From: an uncultured Eggerthellaceae bacterium
Lineage (GTDB): Bacteria > Actinomycetota > Coriobacteriia > Coriobacteriales > Eggerthellaceae
Reading direction: 5' to 3'
Assembly (NCBI GenBank): GCA_944321455.1
Contig: CALULI010000003.1
Location: 1 to 64,000, forward strand
DNA: 64,000 nucleotides
Shown: positions 8,218 to 16,421 of the stretch, piece after piece
How the letters are laid out: every line of letters starts with the position of its first letter
How positions within the stretch are numbered: the stretch's first letter is position 1
Position numbers and translations under genes: made by a program
Notes under the pieces: generated by a model
The model's database searches: none
What the model was told of the DNA's origin: nothing
Seen by the model: the letters and a program-made list of their open reading frames with translations, nothing else

Positions 8218-9831
8218 ATGGCTAAGCATATTTTTGTAACGGGCGGCGTTGTATCTTCTCTTGGTAAGGGTATTACGGCTGCTTCGTTAGGTCACCTGCT
8301 GAAGGCTCGCGGCTACAAGGTAACCATGCAAAAAATGGATCCGTATCTCAACGTTGATCCTGGTACCATGTCTCCTTTCCAGCACGGCGAAGTGTTTGTT
8401 ACTGATGATGGCCACGAAGGTGACCTTGACCTGGGACATTATGAGCGCTTTATTGATGAAAACCTCTCCCGTGAATCTAACTTCACGCAGGGCTCCATCT
8501 ATAAAAGCCTGATTGCGCGTGAGCGCCGTGGTGACTTTTTAGGTGGTACGGTGCAGGTTATTCCTCACGTAACGGAAGCTATTAAAGAACGCCTTCGCCG
8601 TATTGCTGATCAATCTAATGCTGATATTGTTATTTCGGAAATCGGCGGTACCATTGGCGACATTGAATCTCAGCCCTTTATCGAAGCGGCTCGTCAGTTC
8701 AACAAAGAACGCGCCGTTGATGATGTGTGCTTTGTTCATGTAACGCTGGTTCCTTATATTGCAGCTGCTCATGAGGTTAAAACAAAGCCTACCCAGCACA
8801 GCGTTAAAGAGCTGCGCTCAATTGGCGTTCAGCCAGACTTTATTGTGTGCCGCTCTGACCATGAAATTGCTGATAACGTGCGTGAAAAGATTGCGCTGTT
8901 CTGTGACGTTGCACCAGAAAATGTTTTGGCTTGCATGGACTCGCCTTCCATCTATCAGGTGCCTATCAACCTTTACGACCAGGGCTTTGACGTTCAGGTT
9001 CTTGAGCGCTTAGGTCTTGAAGTTCCTGAAATCAACCTTGATCCACTTCGTTCCTTCTTGCGCGCCGCTGATTCGTGCGAAGGCAGCGTTGATATTGCCA
9101 TCGTTGGCAAATATGTCAGCTTGCCTGATGCGTACTTGTCCGTTATTGAAGCGCTTGGTCATGCAGGTGTTGCTAATGGGGTACACGTTGATGTTCACCT
9201 GGTAGACGGTGAAGAATTGAATGCCTCTAATGTGGAAGAAACGCTTGGTTCCATGGATGGCATTTTGGTTCCAGGTGGTTTTGGTCAGCGTGCGTTTGAG
9301 GGCAAGATTGAAGCTGCTCACTTTGCGCGTGAAAACAAGATTCCGTTCTTGGGTATTTGCCTTGGTTTGCAGGCAGCGGTTTGCGAATATGCGCGCAACG
9401 TTGCAGGTCTGACGGGTGCTACGTCAGCTGAATTTGAAGAAGACACCGAATATCCTGTGATTGACTTGATGCCCGAACAGGAAGACGTTGAGGACAAGGG
9501 TGGCACCATGCGTCTTGGCGCTTATCCTTGCAAGCTTGATAAAGAATCACTGGCATATCAGGTCTATGGCGAAGAAATTATCTATGAGCGCCATCGCCAT
9601 CGTTATGAGGTTAATAACACCTATCGTGACACGTTGGTGAAGGCTGGCTTGCGCATTTCAGGTCTTTCACCTGATGGTCGCTTGACGGAAATGGTTGAAG
9701 TTCCTGAGCATCCTTACTACATTGCAAGCCAGGGTCATCCTGAATTCAAGAGCCGCCCAACGAAGCCTCATCCATTGTTTATGGGTTTGGTTCATGCGGC
9801 AGTTGAACGCAAGAACGAAGCATCTGCCTAA
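8218..9831 (+). CDS. pyrG: CTP synthase
   Basis: A 537-residue enzyme converting UTP to CTP with ATP and glutamine. The N-terminal synthetase domain begins KHIFVTGGVVSSLGKG and includes DPYLNVDPGTM and the GTIGDIES motif. The C-terminal class I glutaminase domain has the nucleophile Cys in GICLGLQ (about residue 380) and the His-Glu pair in GHPEF. ATG 8218 has AAGGAG 5 bases upstream; the earlier in-frame ATG at 8203 does not. An acidic insert, EEDTEYPVIDLMPEQEDVED, is normal for the family. It is followed by 15-bp repeats rather than a terminator. Confidence 0.97.
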   Translation: MAKHIFVTGGVVSSLGKGITAASLGHLLKARGYKVTMQKMDPYLNVDPGTMSPFQHGEVFVTDDGHEGDLDLGHYERFIDENLSRESNFTQGSIYKSLIARERRGDFLGGTVQVIPHVTEAIKERLRRIADQSNADIVISEIGGTIGDIESQPFIEAARQFNKERAVDDVCFVHVTLVPYIAAAHEVKTKPTQHSVKELRSIGVQPDFIVCRSDHEIADNVREKIALFCDVAPENVLACMDSPSIYQVPINLYDQGFDVQVLERLGLEVPEINLDPLRSFLRAADSCEGSVDIAIVGKYVSLPDAYLSVIEALGHAGVANGVHVDVHLVDGEELNASNVEETLGSMDGILVPGGFGQRAFEGKIEAAHFARENKIPFLGICLGLQAAVCEYARNVAGLTGATSAEFEEDTEYPVIDLMPEQEDVEDKGGTMRLGAYPCKLDKESLAYQVYGEEIIYERHRHRYEVNNTYRDTLVKAGLRISGLSPDGRLTEMVEVPEHPYYIASQGHPEFKSRPTKPHPLFMGLVHAAVERKNEASA

Positions 9832-9874
9832 GGTGTTTCGGACCAAGGTATTTTGGTCCAAGGTGTTTCGGCTT
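9830..9874. repeat. 15-bp tandem repeat at pyrG 3' end
   Basis: Three 15-base units: 9830-9844 (AAGGTGTTTCGGACC), 9845-9859 (AAGGTATTTTGGTCC) and 9860-9874. The first starts inside the pyrG stop codon. GGACCAA at 9840-9846 and TTGGTCC at 9853-9859 can pair across units one and two, but no T run follows. Confidence 0.8.
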
Positions 9875-9899
9875 AAGACGGTCTAGGTAGTTTCTTATT

Positions 9900-10793
9900 G
9901 TGGAAACGTATATTGATGAATACAGTGCATATTTAGTAGTTGAGCGGGGTTCGTCCCCGCTCACTATTTCTGCCTACGAAAAAGACCTGCAGGAATACTG
10001 TGAGTATCTGCAAAAAAAGCGCGGTATTGATGCGCTTGAGCAGGTGACGCGCGAAGATATTGTGGCCTACGAATCTGTGCTGTTAAAACGCTTTGCTGTT
10101 TCATCAATTGAGCGCAAGATATCTGCCATAAAAGGGTTTCATCGCTTTCTTGTTCGCGATAATTACGTCACCCATGACCCTGCACAAGCAATTCCGCTTC
10201 CTAAAAAACCACAGCGTTTGCCTGATGTGCTGACCATTGATCAGGTAAGCACCATGCTTGATGCCATGGATACCGCAACGCCACGGTCCTTGCGCGACGC
10301 AACAATTGTTGAAGTGCTGTATGGCTGCGGTTTGCGCGTGAGCGAGCTGGTGGGCCTAGATTTGTCGCGGGTCAATTTCGAAGAAGGCATTGTTCGCGTT
10401 GTGGGTAAAGGAAGCAAAGAGCGTGTTGTTCCTCTTTCGGGTATGGCACGCAAGCGTTTGGAAGAGTACTTGGCATCAGGACGTCCTGAGCTTATTCCGC
10501 CATATGCCAGTCCCTGTGCCGCTGTCTTTTTGAATGCTCGCGGCAGACGTCTATCGCGGCAGAGTGTTCATGCTATTGTGCAAAAGGCAGGAATGCTTAT
10601 TGGCGTGAAAGACTTGTATCCTCATACGCTGCGTCACTCCTTCGCAACCCACATGCTTGAAGGCGGCGCGGATTTACGCGCTATTCAAGAAATGTTGGGA
10701 CACTCTGATATTTCAACGACGCAAATTTATACTCACGTTCATCTTTCAACCATGCGCTCGCAGTATCTTGCTGCGCATCCGCGTGCCTATTAA
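9900..10793 (+). CDS. xerD: Tyrosine recombinase XerD
   Basis: A 297-residue site-specific recombinase that resolves chromosome dimers at dif with XerC. The N-terminal SAM-like domain begins YLVVERGSSPLTISAY. The catalytic domain shows Arg in GCGLRVSEL (about 146), HTLRHSFATHML (His and Arg, about 242-245), LGH and the nucleophile Tyr in TQIYTHV (about 276). Length matches XerD. GTG 9900 is the likely start although its ribosome site is weak. The final 27 or so bases of the gene, with the stop, are duplicated 65 bases downstream. Confidence 0.92.
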   Translation: METYIDEYSAYLVVERGSSPLTISAYEKDLQEYCEYLQKKRGIDALEQVTREDIVAYESVLLKRFAVSSIERKISAIKGFHRFLVRDNYVTHDPAQAIPLPKKPQRLPDVLTIDQVSTMLDAMDTATPRSLRDATIVEVLYGCGLRVSELVGLDLSRVNFEEGIVRVVGKGSKERVVPLSGMARKRLEEYLASGRPELIPPYASPCAAVFLNARGRRLSRQSVHAIVQKAGMLIGVKDLYPHTLRHSFATHMLEGGADLRAIQEMLGHSDISTTQIYTHVHLSTMRSQYLAAHPRAY

Positions 10794-10859
10794 TCAAGAT
10801 CGAGCACAGAGCTTTCGCGCGCCAGCACTATTTTGCTGCGCATCCGCGTGCCCACTAAT
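10768..10859. repeat. Duplicated 3' end of xerD
   Basis: The last coding bases of xerD with its stop (10768-10794) recur at 10833-10859 with two mismatches; the shared core is TTGCTGCGCATCCGCGTGCC. Similarity extends less clearly upstream of both copies, for a total of about 40 bases. The copy is not translated in a gene of its own. It looks like a recent local duplication anchored on the stop codon. Confidence 0.85.
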
Positions 10860-10862
10860 ACA

Positions 10863-11034
10863 CTGAAAAACAAGGACCAAAAGCCCTCCCACTTTGTGCC
10901 CCCTGGTGTCCCTTTTTGCCCCACAAGGCAGCGTTTAAGTCAAAAACAAGCACCCAAAAGAGCTTTTTTGTGCTCAAAAAAGGGTCGATTCAAATCTTTT
11001 TCACGTTTTCTCCCATTTTGCCCCACCTATGTCC
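10863..11034. repeat. Two copies of an intergenic element, one with insertion
   Basis: Copy B (10863-10911) and copy A (10939-11034) share both ends: an AAAAACAAG..ACC..AAAAG segment at the left and CTCCCA..TTTG..CCCC..TGTCC at the right. Copy A has about 45 extra bases in the middle, including a terminator-like hairpin. Together they fill most of the 443-base gap between xerD and mraZ. No protein gene is evident in the gap. Confidence 0.6.
10942..10974 (-). terminator. Terminator-like hairpin, minus strand, xerD-mraZ gap
   Basis: AGCAC at 10949-10953 pairs with GTGCT at 10970-10974, and AAAA inside pairs with TTTT. Read on the minus strand the hairpin is followed by TTGTTTTTG. On the plus strand only A residues follow. 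No minus-strand gene ends here, so if real it terminates a short antisense or small RNA. Confidence 0.35.
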
Positions 11035-11120
11035 ATCAGCATAAATTGTGGTTTGTAATACCAAAACATCTATATGTTGTAGATGCTGAAAAAAGCACTT
11101 GACAAAGCCGCCCAATTGAG

Positions 11121-11177
11121 AGGGAGAAGAGGGGTGAGAGTGGGATAAATTCCCATATTTTGTTGCAATGTGGGAAT
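11121..11177 (+). promoter_or_regulatory. MraZ-type operator array
   Basis: GGG-containing pentamer boxes start at 11121 (AGGGA), 11131 (GGGGT) and 11141 (TGGGA), exactly 10 bases apart. A fourth, TGGGA at 11171, is three further turns downstream, between the -35 and -10 of the likely mraZ promoter. MraZ is known to bind such directly repeated TGGGN boxes. ATTCCCA at 11149-11155 and TGGGAAT at 11171-11177 also form an inverted pair. Autorepression of the dcw operon by MraZ is the likely role. Confidence 0.75.
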
Positions 11178-11191
11178 CCTTAGCATAAAAT
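11163..11191 (+). promoter_or_regulatory. Promoter of mraZ and the dcw cluster
   Basis: TTGCAA (11163-11168), a 17-base spacer and TAAAAT (11186-11191) form a good housekeeping promoter 45 bases before mraZ. A MraZ-type box lies in the spacer and three more lie upstream. Confidence 0.65.
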
Positions 11192-11236
11192 TACTACTAC
11201 GCGAAGTGTCTTGACGGAAGGAAAAGGAGGAAACGC

Positions 11237-11662
11237 GTGAGCGAGCTTATTGGCGAATACCGTCACAAGCTTGATGCTAAAGGCCGCTTGTCTCTTCCTG
11301 CTGATTTCCGCAAGGTACTTAAACAGGATCTTATGGTCACGCCTGATCCAAAAGACCAGTGCTTGTACGTGTTTGAAACCGAAGCATTTACGGCATGGGT
11401 TGACAGCCTGTTTGAAAGCAAGGGTGGTTGGTCACCAAGCAATTCAGTCATGGTTGCTCAGCGCAAGGTTTTGAACTCGCGTGCGAAGAAGTGCGATATA
11501 GATAACTCGGGTCGCATTCATCTTTCGCAGGTATTGCGCGAACAGGTTGGTTTGGACAAGGCCGTTGCCATTATTGGTGATACTGACCACTTTGAGATCT
11601 GGGATGCACAGCGTTGGGATGACTTCTGCGCTGAAGTCGATGTGGCTTCGCTGGTTAGTTAA
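11237..11662 (+). CDS. mraZ: Transcriptional regulator MraZ
   Basis: A 141-residue protein with two SpoVT/AbrB-like MraZ repeats. It opens GEYRHKLDAKGRLSLPADFR, and the second repeat has KKCDIDNSGRIHLSQVLRE; both contain the DxxGR signature. MraZ forms ring-shaped oligomers that bind repeats in front of the dcw operon and represses it. GTG 11237 follows a strong AAAAGGAGG. It is the first gene of the dcw cluster, 19 bases before rsmH, and the operator array is directly upstream. Confidence 0.95.
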   Translation: MSELIGEYRHKLDAKGRLSLPADFRKVLKQDLMVTPDPKDQCLYVFETEAFTAWVDSLFESKGGWSPSNSVMVAQRKVLNSRAKKCDIDNSGRIHLSQVLREQVGLDKAVAIIGDTDHFEIWDAQRWDDFCAEVDVASLVS

Positions 11663-11681
11663 TCCAGATGGTGTGCGCACT

Positions 11682-12650
11682 ATGACAAGTGAATATCGGC
11701 ATATCCCTGTTCTCCTCTCCGAGTGCCTCGAATATTTGCACTTAGAATCGAACTACACATTCGTGGACGCAACACTCGGAGGAGCTGGGCATTCTCTTGA
11801 GGTTGCAAAACGCATTGGACCTACGGGGACATTGATTGGCATTGATCAAGATGACGTAGCACGAGCTGCTGCAACGCAGCGCTTGCAAGCGCTTCCTGAT
11901 GATGTGCGTCCTGAAATTAAAGTTCTTGCCGGCAACTTCGGTGAAATGGATTCACTTCTTGTTCAGGCAGAAATTCCAGCAGCGAATGGATTTCTTTTTG
12001 ACCTGGGTGTTTCATCAGTTCAGATAGATACGCCTTCCCGTGGCTTCTCCTTTAAGGAAGATGGCCCTCTTGATATGCGGATGAGCCCGAGTACACAAAC
12101 TTTAACCGCAGCAGAGATCGTCAACACCTATAACGCAGCAGATCTCACTCGGATCATCCGCCAGTATTCAGATGAAAAATGGGCAAGTCGTATTGCTGAA
12201 TTCATTGTTGAGGCACGTCAGGGTCAGCCGCTTACCACAAGCAGTCAGCTGGTAGACGTTATCAAGGCTGCTGTTCCTGCTTCGGCGCGACGCAGTGGCG
12301 GTCATCCTGCCAAGCGAACCTTTCAGGCTCTGCGCATAGAAGTGAATGGCGAATTGCAGGTTTTGCGCACTGGACTTGAATCGGCTATTCGTTGGCTGGC
12401 GCCAGGAGGATATTTAGCAGTTATCAGCTATCACTCCTTGGAAGATCGCATAGTCAAAGATATGTTCAAGGAATACGCGCAAGGCTGTACCTGTCCGCCT
12501 GATTTACCCGTTTGCGTTTGTGGGAATAAGCCGATACTAAAGCAAATTACGCGCAAGCCTATTTTGCCGACACCAGAAGAAATAGCGCGGAATCCTCGAT
12601 CGCGCAGTGCAAAGCTTCGTGTTGCACAGCGTCTCGATGAAACCGCCTGA
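11682..12650 (+). CDS. rsmH: 16S rRNA m4C1402 methyltransferase RsmH (MraW)
   Basis: A 322-residue SAM-dependent methyltransferase acting on C1402 of 16S rRNA. Motifs in order: HIPVLLSEC at the N-terminus, the SAM loop TLGGAGHS, DLGVSSVQ, GPLDMRM, YSDEKWASRIA, HPAKRTFQALRIEVN and ISYHSLEDRIVK. A Cys-rich patch (CTCPPDLPVCVC) near the C-terminus is common in the family. ATG 11682 matches the family N-terminus; a longer in-frame start exists inside mraZ and is rejected. The ribosome site is weak, suggesting coupling to mraZ translation. Confidence 0.95.
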   Translation: MTSEYRHIPVLLSECLEYLHLESNYTFVDATLGGAGHSLEVAKRIGPTGTLIGIDQDDVARAAATQRLQALPDDVRPEIKVLAGNFGEMDSLLVQAEIPAANGFLFDLGVSSVQIDTPSRGFSFKEDGPLDMRMSPSTQTLTAAEIVNTYNAADLTRIIRQYSDEKWASRIAEFIVEARQGQPLTTSSQLVDVIKAAVPASARRSGGHPAKRTFQALRIEVNGELQVLRTGLESAIRWLAPGGYLAVISYHSLEDRIVKDMFKEYAQGCTCPPDLPVCVCGNKPILKQITRKPILPTPEEIARNPRSRSAKLRVAQRLDETA

Positions 12651-12698
12651 AATATAGAAAACGCCCAAACAGACTAAACACACACCAGGGGAGGATTC

Positions 12699-13169
12699 AT
12701 GGCAGGCGCGTCAGCATATCGTTATGACCACAGTGCGCAGCCCGCTCGCCGTCCTCAAGCAACGCCTAATGTTCGGGTTGTTCGCGGAACAAAACAATCT
12801 TCACATCCCGTTCTTTCCGATGCTGCTGTTACGCTGGTAAAAGCGGTCATTGTTTGCATGGTAGTCTTTTTGGCTATCAGCTTTGTTCGTGTTTGGCTGG
12901 CTTCTGAAGCTTACGGCATTGCGTCCACCGCAACAGAACTTTCTGCTGAAGTTGCTGATGCCCGTTCTGCGAGCGAATCGCTGACGGTACAAAAAAGTCT
13001 TATTTCAAGTCCTTCCAATATACGTAATCAGGCGGCGGCTGAAAATTTGAATATGTCTGCTCCTGCCGCAACGACAACCTTGACCTTGCCTGTTGATGTC
13101 GTGGTTACTGACGAAGCAGGCAATCTTTCCTTTGCTCAAAGTATTTCAGCTCTGGCTTCACAAGGATGA
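12699..13169 (+). CDS. ftsL: FtsL-like cell division protein
   Basis: A 156-residue bitopic protein: a basic N-terminal cytoplasmic stretch of about 45 residues, one membrane helix (AVIVCMVVFLAISFVRVW, about 50-67), then an Ala/Ser-rich probable coiled coil. This layout and the position between rsmH and ftsI identify an FtsL-type divisome protein, which pairs with FtsB/DivIC and FtsQ. Sequence conservation in the family is too low for a firm call. ATG 12699 follows GGGGAGG. Its stop overlaps the ftsI start. Confidence 0.75.
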   Translation: MAGASAYRYDHSAQPARRPQATPNVRVVRGTKQSSHPVLSDAAVTLVKAVIVCMVVFLAISFVRVWLASEAYGIASTATELSAEVADARSASESLTVQKSLISSPSNIRNQAAAENLNMSAPAATTTLTLPVDVVVTDEAGNLSFAQSISALASQG

Positions 13170-14932
13170 TGAACGTGCCTGATAGATCGTCTCGGCATAC
13201 CGATGAGAGGAGACGAGCTTCCCGTGATGGACGGAAAGCTCGTTTTTCTAGTTCTATAGCCCATTCACTTGATCCGTCAGAAGCGCGCGGCCGCATGTAT
13301 GTCGTGCTTATCTTTTTTGCCATTATTGCGGTCATTATTGCGGGGCGCTTGATTTGGCTTCAGGTCATAGATGCGCAAAATATTCTCAACAGCGACGAAT
13401 CAGGACGAACGGTTAGCGTTGAAGTTCAGCCACGTCGTGGCACCATCTATGACCGCAATGGTGTGGTTCTTGCTACTACCGTTGATGCGCTGAATGTTTA
13501 CTGTCATCCCCACGTTGTTGATTCGGGCCGTGTTGACGAACTGGCCAAGGCGCTTGCAGATACCTTTGGTGGGGAAGAGCAGGACTATAAAGACAAAATT
13601 ACGCAGGATACTAACTTCGTCTATCTCTATCGAGCTGCTGAAGTTGATGCTGCAGAAGCTATTCGCAGCCTTGATATTGAGGGCGTGGGTTTTGAGGAGA
13701 CATCAAAGCGCGTCTATCCGTGTGGCAGCGTTGCAAGTCAGGTCATTGGTATTACCAACACCGACGGTGATGCCGTTTCTGGTTTGGAGCTGTATTACGA
13801 CGACATCTTGGGGGGACAACCTGGCGAACGCACGACTGAATATAGCGCCGAAGGCGTTCCGCTGCCTGGTACCGATCATGTCACTGCAGAAGTGGTAAAC
13901 GGCAAAGACGTTGTTGTTTCAATTGACGTTGAAATGCAAGCGCGTCTTGAAGAAGCGCTTCTGGTGCGCGTAGAGGCCGTTGAAGGAAAAACGGGTTCAG
14001 CGATTCTGATGGATTCTGCAACAGGGGAAATCTATGCCTGCGCTTCTTCGCCCACCTTCGATATTACGGACTTGAGCGAAATTGAAGAGGGAGCCACCAA
14101 CTTAACGGGTATTTCATCAGGCTTTGAGCCTGGATCAATCTTCAAGCCAGTTACCATGTTGGCTGCTCTTGAAGCGGGCACAACACAGGCAGGCCAGACC
14201 TACTGGTGTCCAGCAGTGCTCACCGTTGATGACTATGACATTTCTGACTCTCATGAGCGCCCTGATCAAGAGATGGACACGTCAACTATCATGGCGGAAT
14301 CGTCCAATGTTGGTATGTCATTGGTTGCTGAAGATTTAGGTGCTGAAAACCTCTATAACTACATCAAGCAGTATCAAGTTACCGATTTAACCAATGTTGA
14401 TTATCCTGGCGAAGTGGGCGGCTACATCAGCGATTGGCACGAGTGGTCAACCGTCCAGCAGTACAACATTGCCTTTGGTCAAGGCCTTGAGGTAAGCCCT
14501 ATTGAAATGGTGCGTTTCTATGGCGCTCTTGCCAACAACGGCACTGCGGTAACGCCGCACTTCTTAGTGGATGTTCCAACTGACGAAGGTGAAACAACGT
14601 ATCCAACCTCTTCCATAACATCTAACCAAGAGGCAATTGATAATGTTGAAGCCATGATGGAAGCAGTTGTTGATCACGGTACCGGTACGCAAGCGCAAAT
14701 CGAAGGATATCGTGTTGTTGGCAAGACGGGTACGGCAGAAATCGCCGATGACCAGGGTGGTTATCACAGCAGCCTCTATAACATTTCCTTCATTGGCTAC
14801 CTTCCCGATTCTTCAACAAACCTGGTCTGTTTTGTTGGCGCCACCGATGTTCCTGCCGAAAGGAAAACAGTAGCAGCATTTCAAGATATAATGTCTTTTG
14901 CTATTGAGCGTTATGACATCACTCAGAATTGA
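13166..14932 (+). CDS. ftsI: Division transpeptidase FtsI (PBP3)
   Basis: A 588-residue class B penicillin-binding protein making septal cross-links. It has a basic N-terminus, one membrane anchor (VVLIFFAIIAVIIAGRLIW, about 51-69), a PBP dimerisation domain with PRRGTIYDRNG, and a transpeptidase domain with SxxK in PGSIFKP, SxN in ESSNVGMS and KTG in VVGKTGTAE. No PASTA domain follows. The start overlaps ftsL (ATGA). Frame and order fit dcw genes. Confidence 0.95.
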   Translation: MMNVPDRSSRHTDERRRASRDGRKARFSSSIAHSLDPSEARGRMYVVLIFFAIIAVIIAGRLIWLQVIDAQNILNSDESGRTVSVEVQPRRGTIYDRNGVVLATTVDALNVYCHPHVVDSGRVDELAKALADTFGGEEQDYKDKITQDTNFVYLYRAAEVDAAEAIRSLDIEGVGFEETSKRVYPCGSVASQVIGITNTDGDAVSGLELYYDDILGGQPGERTTEYSAEGVPLPGTDHVTAEVVNGKDVVVSIDVEMQARLEEALLVRVEAVEGKTGSAILMDSATGEIYACASSPTFDITDLSEIEEGATNLTGISSGFEPGSIFKPVTMLAALEAGTTQAGQTYWCPAVLTVDDYDISDSHERPDQEMDTSTIMAESSNVGMSLVAEDLGAENLYNYIKQYQVTDLTNVDYPGEVGGYISDWHEWSTVQQYNIAFGQGLEVSPIEMVRFYGALANNGTAVTPHFLVDVPTDEGETTYPTSSITSNQEAIDNVEAMMEAVVDHGTGTQAQIEGYRVVGKTGTAEIADDQGGYHSSLYNISFIGYLPDSSTNLVCFVGATDVPAERKTVAAFQDIMSFAIERYDITQN

Positions 14933-14939
14933 GGTTCGT

Positions 14940-16421
14940 ATGGCAAAGACGTGTAAAGAATTATTTGAGGGCATACCCTGCACCATTATGGGCAATGCCG
15001 ATGAAGTGATTGAGGGCATTGCGTATCGCAGCGATTGCGTTCGTCCTGGTGATGTTTTTTGCTGCATCGTCGGTTCTCAGGTAGACGGTCACTCGTTTGC
15101 TCAAGAAGCAATTGATAGGGGAGCGCGCGTCTTGGTGGTGGAACGCAAGATGTATCTTGCTGACGCTACCGATGTCACCGAAGTTATGGTGCGTGATTCG
15201 CGCAAAGCGATGGCGCTTATAGCGGCGCGTTTCTACGACAATCCCTATCAAAACTTTGATGTGGTAGGTATTACGGGCACCAGCGGAAAATCAACAACAA
15301 CGTATTTGGTTGATCATATGATTGCCAGCTTTGGGTATCGCACCGGTCTTATCAATTCGTTTGGTGTTTCAATTGCAGATGATCATTTCCCTTCTGCTAA
15401 TACCACGCCTGAATCGGCAGATCTTCAACGTTTGTTCGCGCAAATGCGCGATGCTCATACCAAGGTAGTCACGATGGAAGTTAGTTCTCATGCGCTTGAT
15501 CAAAGGCGCACGTGGGGAACGGCATTTACGGTGACTGCCTTTACTAATTTGACCCAAGAACACCTTGATTATCACAAGAGCTTTGAGTCATATTTCGAAG
15601 CGAAGGCGCAGCTGTTTTCGCAAGACTATCCTTCCAAGCGCGTCATTAATATAGATAGTTCGTGGGGCAAAGAAATTCTGCGCCGCATATCAGCCCAAGG
15701 AGATGACATCGTTACAACTGGTTTTGATCAGTCAGCTCAAATTCATCCCGTTCATGTTGAGTATGGCGCTGATGAAACCCACGTTGTTCTTGATGTGCAA
15801 GGATCTTCTATCGAATTTTCCTACCCTCTGGTAGGGCGCTTTAACGTGGAAAACGTTATGACAGCATTCGGTATTGGGCTAACCCTTGGCTATCCTGCGT
15901 CAGCTATAGCTCAATCCTTTGAGGATGCCCCTTTGATTCATGGTCGTCTTGAGCATGTGAAGAGTGATTTTTCTTCTGGTAGGGATGTGTATCTTGATTA
16001 TGCGCACACACCTGATGTGCTGGAAAAAGTCATTGATTCAGTTAAAGAACTGACGTCCGGCAAAACGATTGTGGTGTTTGGCTGCGCCGACAACCTTGAA
16101 CAGGGCAAGCGCCCTCTTATGGGCAAGGCAGCCCTTAAGGCAGACTACGCATTCGTGACTTCTGCTGATTTTGAGGGATTAGCGTCCGAAGAGGTACTTG
16201 ACGCATGTCTTTCTGGCAAGATTGAAGATTCTGATCGCGTGATAGCAGAACCTGATCGGCGTCGTGCAATCGCGCGAGCGTTTTCGCGCGCCAATGAGGG
16301 AGATGCTATATTAATTGCTGGTGGTAACGTAAAACGAGATCGATTGCAAAAAGATGCTGAACTTCTTGCTCAAGATCGCAGCGTTGCCCTTGTTGAATTA
16401 GAGAAGGTGTTCAACTCGTAA
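14940..16421 (+). CDS. murE: MurE homologue of the dcw cluster, divergent C-terminus
   Basis: A 493-residue Mur ligase in the usual murE slot between ftsI and murF. The N-terminal domain (DSR-like YRSDCVRPGDVF) and central domain (GTSGKSTTTYL, NTTPES, TMEVSSHALDQ, FTNLTQEHLDYH) are MurE-like. The C-terminal domain is altered: the substrate motif DNPR reads ADFEG in TSADFEGLAS, and GKGHE reads AGGNVKRDR. It still has FGCADNLEQGKRPLMG. It may accept a different diamino acid or be partly degenerate, given the second MurE at 1533-3038. ATG 14940 is 7 bases after the ftsI stop; its stop overlaps the murF start. Confidence 0.87.
   Translation: MAKTCKELFEGIPCTIMGNADEVIEGIAYRSDCVRPGDVFCCIVGSQVDGHSFAQEAIDRGARVLVVERKMYLADATDVTEVMVRDSRKAMALIAARFYDNPYQNFDVVGITGTSGKSTTTYLVDHMIASFGYRTGLINSFGVSIADDHFPSANTTPESADLQRLFAQMRDAHTKVVTMEVSSHALDQRRTWGTAFTVTAFTNLTQEHLDYHKSFESYFEAKAQLFSQDYPSKRVINIDSSWGKEILRRISAQGDDIVTTGFDQSAQIHPVHVEYGADETHVVLDVQGSSIEFSYPLVGRFNVENVMTAFGIGLTLGYPASAIAQSFEDAPLIHGRLEHVKSDFSSGRDVYLDYAHTPDVLEKVIDSVKELTSGKTIVVFGCADNLEQGKRPLMGKAALKADYAFVTSADFEGLASEEVLDACLSGKIEDSDRVIAEPDRRRAIARAFSRANEGDAILIAGGNVKRDRLQKDAELLAQDRSVALVELEKVFNS

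Noticed and set aside
11099-11127. Perfect TTGACA before mraZ as the promoter
   Set aside because: No -10 hexamer lies 16-18 bases downstream; the pair TTGCAA/TAAAAT further on fits better.
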